In this document: one piece after another, positions 8,000 through 15,610 of the stretch
Position numbering within the stretch: position 1 is the stretch's first letter
Layout: the number at the start of each line of letters is the position of its first letter
Origin: Kitasatospora azatica KCTC 9699
Lineage (GTDB): Bacteria; Actinomycetota; Actinomycetes; Streptomycetales; Streptomycetaceae
NCBI RefSeq assembly: GCF_000744785.1
Contig: NZ_JQMO01000003.1
Coordinates: forward strand, 3,658,001 to 3,722,000
Length of the DNA stretch: 64,000 nucleotides
Direction: 5' to 3'
The notes under the pieces: model-generated
Database searches by the model: none
What the model was told of the DNA's origin: nothing
What the model saw: only the letters and a program-made list of their open reading frames with translations
Made by a program: the position numbers and the translations under genes

Positions 8000-8518
8000 A
8001 TGGACCTCACTCCCTATGTCGACAACCTCCGCCACGAGCTCGCGGTCGCCGCGGCGGCGGGTGGGGATGAAGCCCGTGAACTGGCTGAGCGGCTGACCGC
8101 GCCGTTGGAGTCGGCGACTCGGCTGACCTTGCTGAGTGCGCTGTCGGCGGCGATGGGAGAGGTCACCCGGGAGTTGGCGCCGGGGTCGGTGGATGTGCGG
8201 CTGCGCGGGCTCGACCCGGAGTTCGTGGTGACGCCGTCGGTGGCGCAGGACGGGTACGAGACTGTGCCAGCCGGCGCCACAGTGGCACCATCGCCGGTGG
8301 TGGTCCCCGAGGCCGACGAGGCCGGGACCGCCCGGATCAACTTCCGCCTCCCCGCCCACCTCAAGTCCCGGGTCGAGGACGCCGCGAGTCGGGAGGGCCT
8401 GTCGGTCAACGCCTGGCTGGTGCGCGCCGCCGCCACCGCACTCGAGCCGGCCGACCGCGGCCCCGTCGGGACCACCCGGCACCGCGGCGGCCAGACCTTC
8501 ACCGGCTGGGTCCGTTAG
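8000..8518 (+). CDS. Ribbon-helix-helix (HicB/Arc-like) DNA-binding protein
   Basis: A 172-residue protein. Its C-terminal third (ARINFRLPAHLKSRVEDAASREGLSVNAWLVRAA) is a ribbon-helix-helix DNA-binding domain like that of HicB antitoxins. The N-terminal 80 residues form a helical region followed by a short beta motif (VDVRLRGLDPEFVV). No HicA-type toxin is adjacent, so it may be a stand-alone regulator. The TGGCGCCA array immediately upstream is a natural autoregulatory target. The next gene is a DUF4097 protein, and I recall this pairing being common in Streptomyces. The ATG at 8000 has no obvious Shine-Dalgarno sequence. Confidence 0.75.
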   Translation: MDLTPYVDNLRHELAVAAAAGGDEARELAERLTAPLESATRLTLLSALSAAMGEVTRELAPGSVDVRLRGLDPEFVVTPSVAQDGYETVPAGATVAPSPVVVPEADEAGTARINFRLPAHLKSRVEDAASREGLSVNAWLVRAAATALEPADRGPVGTTRHRGGQTFTGWVR

Positions 8519-8607
8519 GACCTGTCCGGCCGAGTACCTGGCACCACCTTTCACCTCACCCCGCCGACCTGCGGGAACACACGACGAGCCAAGAGGACGG
8601 GACAGCC

Positions 8608-9444
8608 ATGCCTTCTTTCGACACCACCGGACCGATCTCCGCGACCGTGGAGATCGACATCGCCTCGGTCCGGATCACCGCGAGCAAGCGCACCGACGCC
8701 GTGGTCGAGGTGCTGCCGGCCGACGGCGCCGACGAGCGGGACGTCTGGTGCGCGCAGCAGACCAAGGTCAGCTACTCCGCCGGCAAGCTGCTGGTCAAGG
8801 GCCCCAAGAAGCGGTCGCTCTTCGGCAAGGTCGGCTCGGTCGACGTCAGCATCGAGCTGCCGGCCGGCTCCGAGGTCCAGGGCACCGTGGCGCTGGGCGA
8901 CTTCAGCTGCGAGGGCCCGCTCGGCGACTGCCGGCTGAAGACCTCGGCGGGCGACCTGCAGGTCGCCGAGGCGGCCGCGGCCAATCTGCGGACCGCGCAC
9001 GGCGACGTCTCCCTCGGCCTCGCCACCGGCGACGTCGAGGTGTCCGGCGGCGGCCGGGTCGAGCTCGGTCGGCTGCTGGGCACGGCCACGGTCAAGAACA
9101 GCAACGGCGAGACCTCGATCCGTGAGGTCACCGGCGACCTGGTGGCGAAGGCCTCCAACGGCCGGATCTCGATCGGCAGCGCGCAGGCCGGCGTCGAGGT
9201 GAAGACCGCCAACGGCGCGATCCGGATCGGCGAGGTGGTGCGCGGCGTGGTGCAGCTGAACACCGCGATGGGGGACGTCGAGGTCGGCATCCGCGAGTCC
9301 ACCGCCGCCTGGCTGGACGTCAACACCCGGCTGGGCACCGTGCGCAACTCGCTCGGCCCGACCGAGGGCCCCGACACCGCCGAGCGGACCGTCGAGCTGC
9401 GGGCCCGTACCGGCCTCGGCGACATCGTGATCAGCCGGGCCTGA
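8608..9444 (+). CDS. DUF4097-family beta-repeat protein
   Basis: A 278-residue protein without signal peptide or membrane segment. It is made of short beta-strand repeats of the type GDLQVAE, GDVSLGL, GDVEVSG, NGRISIGS, NGAIRIGE and GDVEVGI, spaced about 18-20 residues apart, the hallmark of DUF4097 (adhesin/bactofilin-like beta solenoids). Its biochemical role is unknown. It follows the ribbon-helix-helix gene by 89 bp, and that gap contains another TGGCACCA word at 8539-8546, so the RHH protein may regulate it. Confidence 0.8.
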   Translation: MPSFDTTGPISATVEIDIASVRITASKRTDAVVEVLPADGADERDVWCAQQTKVSYSAGKLLVKGPKKRSLFGKVGSVDVSIELPAGSEVQGTVALGDFSCEGPLGDCRLKTSAGDLQVAEAAAANLRTAHGDVSLGLATGDVEVSGGGRVELGRLLGTATVKNSNGETSIREVTGDLVAKASNGRISIGSAQAGVEVKTANGAIRIGEVVRGVVQLNTAMGDVEVGIRESTAAWLDVNTRLGTVRNSLGPTEGPDTAERTVELRARTGLGDIVISRA

Positions 9445-9478
9445 GCAGTGACCCCGCCCGAGACGGCTTGTGGCGCAG

Positions 9479-9509
9479 GCGTAGCGCGGTGTATTGCAGC
9501 GCGCTACGC
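9479..9509. promoter_or_regulatory. Toxin-antitoxin operator (10-bp inverted repeat)
   Basis: GCGTAGCGCG (9479-9488) and CGCGCTACGC (9500-9509) are perfect inverted repeats separated by 11 bases, ending 8 bp before the Phd-family start codon. A -10-like TACGCT (9505-9510) overlaps the right arm, which is the expected place for autorepression by the antitoxin. Confidence 0.65.
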
Positions 9510-9517
9510 TGGATGGC

Positions 9518-9796
9518 ATGAAGACCATCACCCAGCGCGAACTCGCCGCACGCTCCAAGGCCGTGCTCGATGATGTCGAGGCGGGCGAGACGTACCTGAT
9601 CACGCGCAACGGCACCGAGATCGCCGAGGTGCGTCCGCTCAGCGCCCGGCGGCGGTTCGTGCCGGTGGAGGAGCTCCAGCGGAAGTGGCGCCATGCGCCG
9701 GTCGTCGATGCTGCTCGGCTGCGCGCCGAGGGCGACGAGTTCTTCGGTGGCGAGGACCGCGTCGGTGGCGAGGACAATCCGTGGGAGCGGAAGTGA
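9518..9796 (+). CDS. Phd/YefM-family antitoxin
   Basis: A 92-residue antitoxin. Residues 1-55 (MKTITQRELAARSKAVLDDV... to ...EIAEVRPL) form the Phd DNA-binding fold, and the acidic C-terminal tail would wrap the toxin. ATG 9518 was chosen because the inverted-repeat operator and a -10 hexamer lie directly upstream, giving a near leaderless message; an in-frame TTG at 9494 lies inside the operator. Its stop overlaps the PIN toxin start as GTGA, the normal antitoxin-toxin order and coupling. Confidence 0.85.
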   Translation: MKTITQRELAARSKAVLDDVEAGETYLITRNGTEIAEVRPLSARRRFVPVEELQRKWRHAPVVDAARLRAEGDEFFGGEDRVGGEDNPWERK

Positions 9797-10197
9797 CCAA
9801 CCGCCGGCAGCGCGGCCTGCTGGACACCTGCGTCGTCATCGACCTGCCGAGGATCGACCCCGGCCGGCTGCCGGTGGAGGCGGCCGTGCCCGCGATCGTG
9901 CTGGCGGAACTGGCCCAGGGCGTCGCGATGACCAGGGACCCGGTCGAGATGATGACGCGGGCTCAGCTCCTGGCCGACGTCGAGGCGGAGTTCGCGGCCA
10001 TCCCGTTCGACCGCGAGGCCGCCCGCCGCTACGGCACCCTGGTGGCCCTCACGGTGAAGGCGAACCGCAATCCGCGCCCGCGCCGGATCGACCTGATGAT
10101 CGCCGCCACGGCCGCCGCCCAGGGACTTCCGCTGTACACGCGCAACGTCGCCGACTTCCGCGGGTTGGAGCAGGGCGTCCAGGTCATTCCGGTCTGA
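9793..10197 (+). CDS. PIN-domain toxin (VapC-like ribonuclease)
   Basis: A 134-residue PIN-domain protein, expected to be an Mg2+-dependent endoribonuclease neutralised by the preceding antitoxin. The acidic residues of the active site are seen in order: Asp in GLLDTCVVID, Glu in IVLAELAQG, Asp in RRIDLMIAATA and Asp in YTRNVADFRGL. GTG 9793 overlaps the antitoxin stop; a longer frame from 9685 would run through the antitoxin gene and is rejected. The pair looks intact. Confidence 0.85.
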   Translation: MTNRRQRGLLDTCVVIDLPRIDPGRLPVEAAVPAIVLAELAQGVAMTRDPVEMMTRAQLLADVEAEFAAIPFDREAARRYGTLVALTVKANRNPRPRRIDLMIAATAAAQGLPLYTRNVADFRGLEQGVQVIPV

Positions 10198-10276
10198 GGG
10201 AATCGCGGGCGCGCCCACCGGGTTCCTCATTCGGTGGGGCCGCGGAGGGGCCGGGGCCCGAGGAGAGTGGGGGACC

Positions 10277-10573
10277 ATGTCCGAGCGCGTGAGTGTCGTC
10301 GTCACACTGAAGGTCAAGCCCGGTGCGGAGGACCAGTTCCGGGCCCAGGCGGCCGCCACCGAGAAGGTCAGCCGAGCCGAGGCAGGCTGCCTGTCGTACA
10401 CCAACTTCGTGGACCCGAACGACCCCGCCTCCTGGGTGGTGGTCGAGGAGTGGGCGGACCGGGCGGCGCTGGACACCCACCTGAACAGCCCGCACCTCGC
10501 CGAGTCCCTGGCGCTCACGGTCGAACTGCTCGCCGAGCCGCCGGTGTTGAAGATCCTGAGCGAGATCGAGTGA
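10277..10573 (+). CDS. Antibiotic biosynthesis monooxygenase (ABM) family protein
   Basis: A 98-residue dimeric alpha-beta barrel protein of the ABM/YgiN family (VVVTLKVKPGAEDQF, then GCLSYTNFVDPNDPASWVVVEEWADRAALDTHLNSPH, then LLAEPPVLKIL). Family members are quinol or polyketide oxygenases or simple stress proteins; nothing nearby fixes a substrate. ATG 10277 lies downstream of AGGAGAG. It is a single-gene unit converging on the Uma2/MFS pair. Confidence 0.8.
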   Translation: MSERVSVVVTLKVKPGAEDQFRAQAAATEKVSRAEAGCLSYTNFVDPNDPASWVVVEEWADRAALDTHLNSPHLAESLALTVELLAEPPVLKILSEIE

Positions 10574-10577
10574 GCCG

Positions 10578-11102
10578 TCAGGCGGGGTCGGGGCCGTAGC
10601 TCGGCAGACCGCTGGTGTCGAGTGTCCACGGGCCGACGGTGATGGTGTCGCCGAAGGCGAACTTCTCGCGCGAGGAGTAGCCCGGTTGGGAGTACACGAT
10701 GCCGGTGCCCTCGCGGGGGTCCACCAGGAGGTAGTTCAGGAAGCCCATGGCAGCGTAGTCACGAACTTTGGCATCGCAGTCACGGGCCGGCCCGGCGGCC
10801 GAGACCACCTCGACCACAAGCAGCATCGGGCCCGGGGCCTCGCCCACCACGAGGTCCGGGCGGTACCGCCGTCCCGGCCCCGGGTCCTCGACCACAGGGC
10901 TGGGACGGACGGCGAGCTCCGGGTGGAGACGGGGCAGCTGGGCGCTCAACCGGGAGCCGAGGCGGCGGGCCACCTCGTGCTGCTCGGCAGTCGGCGGCAG
11001 GGCCAACGAGACCTGGCGGTCGGTGATTTCGACTTCCCCGTACGCCGAGACCAGATCGGCGATCTGACGGAGCGTGGCGAAGGCCGCTGCGTCGGTGCTC
11101 AT
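10578..11102 (-). CDS. Uma2-family (DUF820) putative endonuclease
   Basis: A 174-residue protein of the Uma2/PD-(D/E)XK superfamily. The nuclease-like core is RYRPDLVVGEAPGPMLLVVEVVS followed by DAKVRDYAAMGFLNYLLVDP, carrying the conserved Asp, Glu and Lys. These genes are numerous in streptomycetes and their role is not established. The start codon (ATG ending at 11102) overlaps the MFS stop as ATGA, so it is probably translated from the transporter message. A second family member is cut by the right edge of the window. Confidence 0.8.
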   Translation of the reverse strand: MSTDAAAFATLRQIADLVSAYGEVEITDRQVSLALPPTAEQHEVARRLGSRLSAQLPRLHPELAVRPSPVVEDPGPGRRYRPDLVVGEAPGPMLLVVEVVSAAGPARDCDAKVRDYAAMGFLNYLLVDPREGTGIVYSQPGYSSREKFAFGDTITVGPWTLDTSGLPSYGPDPA

Positions 11103-12406
11103 GCGGGCAGCGTACTCATGCGCCGGCCGCGCCGGGCCGCGAGCGCCTGGCGGGTTGCGTACAGCGTCACGCCCGCCGCCAGCGTCATGGCCGCGAGGCC
11201 GACCGCGGCCGAGCCCGGCCAGCCCACGGCGTGGTAGGCGTCGGCGCCGACGGTGCCACCGAGGCTGTTGCCGAGGTAGTAGGCGATCAGGTAGAGGGCG
11301 GAGGCCTGGGCGCGGCCGTGCTGGGCGGTGCGGCCGACGGCGGAGGAGGCGGTGGCGTGGCCGGCGAAGAAGCCGGCGGTGATCAGGACCAGGCCGAGCA
11401 GGGCGCAGGGCAGCGAGTCGGCGAGGGAGATCAGCAGGCCGGCGCTGGTGAGGGTGATCGCCAGGTAGAGGGCGCCGCGGCGGCCGAGGCGGGCGGTGAG
11501 GCGGCCGGCGCTCGCGGAGGAGGCGGTGCCGACCAGGTAGACCACGAAGATCGAGGCGGCCACCGACTGCGGCAGGTGGAACGGGGCGGCGATCAGCCGG
11601 AAGCCGACCGTGTTGTAGACCGCGCCGAAGACGGCCATGAAGAGCAGGCCCAGCGCGTAGAGGCGCAGCAGCAGTGGGTTGCGCAGGTGGGCGCCGACCG
11701 TGGTGGCGAGCGCCCGGGCGTCCACCGGCGTGCGGCGGAAGTGGCGCGCCGTCGGGATCAGCAGGCGGAAGGCGGCGACCGAGAGCAGCGCGAGCAGGGC
11801 GGAGGTGGCCAGGCCCCAGTGCCAGCCCCAGGCGGCGCCGGCCCAGCCGGCGACCAGTCGGCCGCCCATCCCGCCGATGCTGTTGCCCGCGACGTAGAGC
11901 CCCATCGCGGAGGCCAGTGCGCTGGGGTGCACCTCCTCGGCGAGGTAGGCCATCGCGGTGGCGGGCAGGCCGGCCAGCGCCGCGCCCTGCAGGGCGCGCA
12001 GCAGGACCAGGGTGCCGAGGCCGGGGGCGAACGGAAGGGCCAGGGCGATCACCGAGGCGGCCAGCACCGACCAGGTCATCACCGCGGTGCGCCCGTACCG
12101 GTCGGAGAGCGCACTGGCCGGCAGCAGCGCCAGGGCGAGGCCGAGGGTGGCCGCCGAGGCGGTCCAACTCGCCTGGCCGGGCGTCAGATCGAGGTCGCTG
12201 GAGAGCAGCGGCAGCAGACCCTGGGTGGAGTACAGCAGCACGAAGGTGGCGATGCCGGCGGCGAACAGCGCGAGGTTCGAACGCCGGAAGTCGCGCTGCC
12301 CCGGTCGCAGTCGGAGGTCTTCGGGAACGGCATCCGCCGCGACGGCGGCGGATGCCTCGGTATCGGCGGGAGGCATGTCACCGACGGTAGACCTGGCCCG
12401 TTCCAT
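11099..12406 (-). CDS. MFS transporter
   Basis: A 435-residue major facilitator protein with about 12 hydrophobic segments after a 40-residue cytoplasmic N-terminus. The loop 2-3 motif is seen as SDRYGRTAVMTWSV, a second copy as ARLGRRGALYL, and a drug-exporter-like segment (LLRALQGAALAGLPATAMAYLAEE) lies in helices 4-5. It resembles the YnfM/arabinose-efflux group. It is transcribed divergently from a LysR regulator with only 34 bp between starts (64 bp if ATG 12376 is used), so the regulator very likely controls it. Substrate unknown. Confidence 0.85.
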   Translation of the reverse strand: MERARSTVGDMPPADTEASAAVAADAVPEDLRLRPGQRDFRRSNLALFAAGIATFVLLYSTQGLLPLLSSDLDLTPGQASWTASAATLGLALALLPASALSDRYGRTAVMTWSVLAASVIALALPFAPGLGTLVLLRALQGAALAGLPATAMAYLAEEVHPSALASAMGLYVAGNSIGGMGGRLVAGWAGAAWGWHWGLATSALLALLSVAAFRLLIPTARHFRRTPVDARALATTVGAHLRNPLLLRLYALGLLFMAVFGAVYNTVGFRLIAAPFHLPQSVAASIFVVYLVGTASSASAGRLTARLGRRGALYLAITLTSAGLLISLADSLPCALLGLVLITAGFFAGHATASSAVGRTAQHGRAQASALYLIAYYLGNSLGGTVGADAYHAVGWPGSAAVGLAAMTLAAGVTLYATRQALAARRGRRMSTLPA

Positions 12407-12440
12407 GCGTCCAATGCATCAATCAGCGATAATCCATACC

Positions 12441-13388
12441 GTGCAGAATGAGGAGCCGAAGACGCCCGCCGACCTCGACGCCGCGGCGCCGGCGGTCCTG
12501 CTCGCCCCGCGGCTGGCCCAGTTCGCGGCCGTCGCCCGGCTCGAACACATCACCCAGGCAGCGCAGTTGCTCGGTATGCCGCAGCCCACGCTGTCCCGGG
12601 CGATCGCCCGACTGGAGGCCGAGCTGGGAGTGGCGCTGCTGGCCCGCCAGGGCCGCACGGTGCGGCTGACCCGGGCCGGTCGGCTGCTGCTCGGCCCGGT
12701 GGAGCGCGCCCTCGCCGAGCTGGCCCGTGGGGCGCAGGCGGCGCGCGAGGAGGCGGACCCGGCGACCGGGCGGGTGGCGTTCGGGTTTCTCCACACCATG
12801 GGGACGGACGCGGTGCCCGCGCTGCTGCGGGGGTTTCGCACCGACCATCCGGGGGTGCGGTTCCAGCTGGTGCAGGACTACGTGGCGGCGATGCTGGACC
12901 GGCTGCGGGCGGGTGAGCTGGACCTCTGCCTGGTCTCGCCGATCCCGGACGACCCGGAGCTGACCGCCCGTCCGCTGGACGAGCAGGTGCTGCACCTCGC
13001 GGTCCCCGCCGACCACCGGCTGGCCGGGCGGCGCCGGATCCGGCTGGCCGAGGTGGCCCGGGAGCCGTTCGTCGCGGTCGAGCCGGGGTACGGGCTGCGG
13101 GCGATCACCGACGACTTCTGCGCGCAGGCCGGGTTCACGCCGCGGATCGCGTTCGAGGGCGAGGAGGCCGAGACGCTGCGCGGGCTGGTGGCCGCCGGGC
13201 TGGGGGTGGCGCTGCTGCCGCCGGGGCTGGTGCCGCGTCCGGGCGTGGTGGACCTGGCGGTGACGGCGCCGCGCACCCGGCGGGCGATCGGGCTCGCCTG
13301 GGTGACCGGGCGGCCGCTGACGCCGCCGGCCGAGGCGTTCCGGGACTTCGTGCTGTCCCGTCGGGGGCGGCTGCTCGACCACGGGTAG
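12441..13388 (+). CDS. LysR-family transcriptional regulator
   Basis: A 315-residue LysR regulator. The N-terminal helix-turn-helix is AVARLEHITQAAQLLGMPQPTLSRAIARLEAELGVALLARQGRTV, followed by a two-lobed substrate-binding domain beginning near GRVAFGFLHTMGTDAVPALL. GTG 12441 is preferred: a -10-like GATAAT (12428-12433) ends seven bases before it, which would give a leaderless message. ATG 12414 would add nine residues. The divergent MFS gene is the likely target, and the short palindromic sequence between them (ATGCGTCCAATGCAT) may hold the operator. Confidence 0.85.
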   Translation: MQNEEPKTPADLDAAAPAVLLAPRLAQFAAVARLEHITQAAQLLGMPQPTLSRAIARLEAELGVALLARQGRTVRLTRAGRLLLGPVERALAELARGAQAAREEADPATGRVAFGFLHTMGTDAVPALLRGFRTDHPGVRFQLVQDYVAAMLDRLRAGELDLCLVSPIPDDPELTARPLDEQVLHLAVPADHRLAGRRRIRLAEVAREPFVAVEPGYGLRAITDDFCAQAGFTPRIAFEGEEAETLRGLVAAGLGVALLPPGLVPRPGVVDLAVTAPRTRRAIGLAWVTGRPLTPPAEAFRDFVLSRRGRLLDHG

Positions 13389-13446
13389 GCAGCTCGGATC
13401 AGCGGCTCGGGCCAGCGGCTCGGATCGGCAGCGCACGGCGATGGTG

Positions 13447-13476
13447 TTAGGAATCTACGCGCGTAGGCCTTACACT
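13447..13476 (+). promoter_or_regulatory. add promoter with embedded CTACGCGCGTAG operator
   Basis: The perfect palindrome CTACGCGCGTAG occupies 13455-13466, between a weak -35 (TTAGGA, 13447-13452) and a -10 (TACACT, 13471-13476) with 18-bp spacing. The expected transcription start coincides with the ATG at 13483, so the message is probably leaderless and repression would be by direct promoter occlusion. Confidence 0.65.
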
Positions 13477-13482
13477 CCCGCA

Positions 13483-14631
13483 ATGGAGAAGCAGATCCCT
13501 GTCCCCGCGGGCACCACGGCCCCGCGTATCCCCACCGCCGACCAGGTCCGCCGCGCGCCCAAGGTGCTGCTGCACGACCACCTGGACGGCGGCCTGCGCC
13601 CCGAGACCATCGTCGAGCTGGCCGCCGCCTGCGGCTACCAGGGGCTCCCCACCACCGACCCGGCCAAGCTGGGCGTCTGGTTCCGCGAGGCGGCCGACTC
13701 CGGCTCGCTGGTCCGCTACCTGGAGACCTTCGCGCACACCTGCGCCGTGATGCAGACCCGCGAGGCGCTGATCAAGGTCGCCGCCGACTGCGCCGAGGAC
13801 CTGGCCGCCGACGGCGTGGTCTACGCCGAGGTGCGCTACGCCCCCGAGCAGCACCTGGAGGCCGGGCTGACCCTGGACGAGGTGGTCGAGGCGGTCAACG
13901 AGGGCTTCCGGATCGGCGAGGCCAACGCCCGCGCCAACGGCGACCGGATCAAGGTCGGCACGCTGCTCACCGCGATGCGCCACGCCGCCCGCTCGCAGGA
14001 GATCGCCGAGCTGGCGAACCGTTTCCGCGACGCCGGTGTGGTCGGCTTCGACATCGCCGGCGCCGAGGCCGGCCACCCGCCGACCCGGCACCAGGGCGCG
14101 TTCGACTACCTCAAGGGCGAGAACAACCACTTCACCATCCACGCGGGCGAGGCCTTCGGCCTGCCGTCCATCTGGGAGGCGCTGCAGTGCTGCGGCGCCG
14201 ACCGGCTCGGCCACGGCGTGCGGATCATCGACGACATCACGGTGAACGAGGACGGCACGGTCGAGCTCGGCCGGCTGGCCGCGTACGTGCGCGACAAGCG
14301 GGTCCCGCTGGAGATGTGCCCGACCTCCAACCTGCAGACGGCGGCCGCCAGCTCCTACGCCGAGCACCCGATCGGGCTGCTCAGCCGGCTGAAGTTCCGG
14401 GTCACCGTGAACACCGACAACCGACTGATGAGCGGCACCAGCATGAGCCAGGAGTTCGCGCACCTGATCGAGGCCTTCGGCTACGGCCTGGACGACATGC
14501 AGTGGTTCACCATCAACGCGATGAAGTCGGCGTTCCTGCCGTTCGACGAGCGGCTGGCCATGATCAACGACGTGATCAAGCCGGGCTACGCCGAGCTCAA
14601 GTCCGACTGGCTGTTCGGTTCGACGGTCTGA
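13483..14631 (+). CDS. add: Adenosine deaminase
   Basis: A 382-residue zinc hydrolase converting adenosine and deoxyadenosine to inosine and deoxyinosine, the substrates of the purine nucleoside phosphorylase encoded at 36.5-37.3 kb. Metal ligands are visible as LLHDHLDGG (His31, His33), the HAGE motif in HFTIHAGEAFG, GHGVRI and the NTDNR aspartate. It belongs to the longer actinobacterial ADA group. ATG 13483 is chosen because the operator and -10 lie immediately before it; the longer frame from 13441 would translate the operator. It is a monocistronic unit. Confidence 0.95.
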   Translation: MEKQIPVPAGTTAPRIPTADQVRRAPKVLLHDHLDGGLRPETIVELAAACGYQGLPTTDPAKLGVWFREAADSGSLVRYLETFAHTCAVMQTREALIKVAADCAEDLAADGVVYAEVRYAPEQHLEAGLTLDEVVEAVNEGFRIGEANARANGDRIKVGTLLTAMRHAARSQEIAELANRFRDAGVVGFDIAGAEAGHPPTRHQGAFDYLKGENNHFTIHAGEAFGLPSIWEALQCCGADRLGHGVRIIDDITVNEDGTVELGRLAAYVRDKRVPLEMCPTSNLQTAAASSYAEHPIGLLSRLKFRVTVNTDNRLMSGTSMSQEFAHLIEAFGYGLDDMQWFTINAMKSAFLPFDERLAMINDVIKPGYAELKSDWLFGSTV

Positions 14632-14653
14632 CGCTTCATCAGAAGACTGCGCA

Positions 14654-14680
14654 CATACGGTATTACTGTTAATCCGTATG
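14654..14680. promoter_or_regulatory. AT-rich imperfect palindrome between add and a secreted-protein gene
   Basis: CATACGG (14654-14660) and CCGTATG (14674-14680) flank a TA-rich centre, giving a 27-bp near-palindrome (TTA/TAA also pair inwards). It is unlike the GC-rich terminators nearby and looks like an operator for the gene starting at 14817. No T tract follows. Confidence 0.4.
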
Positions 14681-14816
14681 GGTTAGCTGTCTTTGATCCG
14701 CGTGCGACGCAGTGTCTACGGTGTGCCAGTCACTGCTTACACGGTGCAGCGGCGTACCCCCCGGACAGCTCGGGGGTGAGCCAGTGCGCCGGCCCGACGA
14801 GGACGAGGACGCACTC

Positions 14817-15224
14817 ATGAAGCAGGCCACTCTCAAGGCTGCAGGTACCGCCGTGCTCGGCGTTGCCATCGCGGCGGTCGCCGCGGGTACCGCCTCGGCC
14901 GCCACCGGCGGTCTCAGCGCTCTCCCCACCGGCGCACTGCCCGACACCGGTGGCCTGACCGGGAGCCTGAGCAAGACCCCGGCGGTCGGCGGTCCGGTCT
15001 CGCAGACCACCGGTCTGCTCAACCCGGGCGCCGGTTCGCAGGCCCCGGCCGCCGAGGCGCCCGCCGCCCCGGCCGACGCCGCCCCGGTGGCTCAGCCGGG
15101 TGGCGCCACCCGCGGCCTGCCGGTCGGCGCGGTGTCCAACGTGACCAAGCAGGCCGGTGGCCCGCTGGGTGGCGCGCTGGGCGGCGTGAGCCCGCTGGGT
15201 GGCCTGCCGGGCCTGCCGGGCTGA
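14817..15224 (+). CDS. Small secreted Ala/Gly/Pro-rich protein
   Basis: A 135-residue exported protein. The signal peptide MKQATLKAAGTAVLGVAIAA... ends at about residue 28 (TASA|ATGG). The mature chain is low in complexity, rich in Gly, Pro, Ala and Leu (GGLSALPTGALPDTGG, GGALGGVSPLGGLPGLPG), with no cysteines, no sorting motif and no recognisable enzyme domain. I recall such proteins being mis-annotated as ATP-binding in streptomycetes; nothing here supports nucleotide binding. Probably an envelope or matrix component. A strong bidirectional terminator follows. Confidence 0.75.
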   Translation: MKQATLKAAGTAVLGVAIAAVAAGTASAATGGLSALPTGALPDTGGLTGSLSKTPAVGGPVSQTTGLLNPGAGSQAPAAEAPAAPADAAPVAQPGGATRGLPVGAVSNVTKQAGGPLGGALGGVSPLGGLPGLPG

Positions 15225-15263
15225 CGGTTCGCAGCGCTGGGGTTCACCAGCACTGAACCGACG

Positions 15264-15300
15264 AGAGCGCGGGTCCCCGGGAGACCGGGGCCCGCGCTCT
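15264..15300. terminator. Bidirectional terminator hairpin
   Basis: AGAGCGCGGGTCCCCGG pairs with CCGGGGCCCGCGCTCT across a four-base loop, with one bulged T. It lies between two convergent genes, 40 bp after the secreted-protein stop and 22 bp from the PspC stop. Confidence 0.8.
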
Positions 15301-15321
15301 GTCGTGCTCGCAGCGGCGGCT

Positions 15322-15504
15322 TCACGGTTCCTGCGGGAGCAGCAGCCAGAGCGCCAGGTAGATCAGGAACTGCGGGCCGGGCAGCAGGCAGGAGGCCAGG
15401 AAGATCAGCCGGACCGTCCACGGAGTGAGGCCGAAGCGCTCGGCGATCCCGGCGCAGACACCGGCGATGACGCGGTTGTGACGGGGGCGGGCGAGCGTAC
15501 GCAT
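15322..15504 (-). CDS. PspC-domain membrane protein
   Basis: A 60-residue protein consisting of a single PspC domain: RHNRVIAGVCAGIAERFGLTPWTVRLIFLASCLLPGPQFLIYLALWLLLP. It has two hydrophobic segments. PspC proteins are membrane-stress (phage-shock) components. The ATG at 15504 follows GGAGGA at normal spacing; a longer frame reaching 15654 is unlikely. The length is typical of actinobacterial stand-alone PspC proteins. Confidence 0.85.
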   Translation of the reverse strand: MRTLARPRHNRVIAGVCAGIAERFGLTPWTVRLIFLASCLLPGPQFLIYLALWLLLPQEP

Positions 15505-15610
15505 GGGGTCCTCCGAGCGGTGGTGGGGGGGCTTCCCGGTGCTTTCCGATGCTTCCCGGTGTGTCCCGATGTCCTGAGCGGATGACTCCATCCTCCGCCC
15601 GGCCGTCCGC

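Noticed and set aside
8000..8518. HicAB toxin-antitoxin pair
   Set aside because: The HicB-like domain is present, but neither neighbour has the small HicA double-stranded RNA-binding-like fold.
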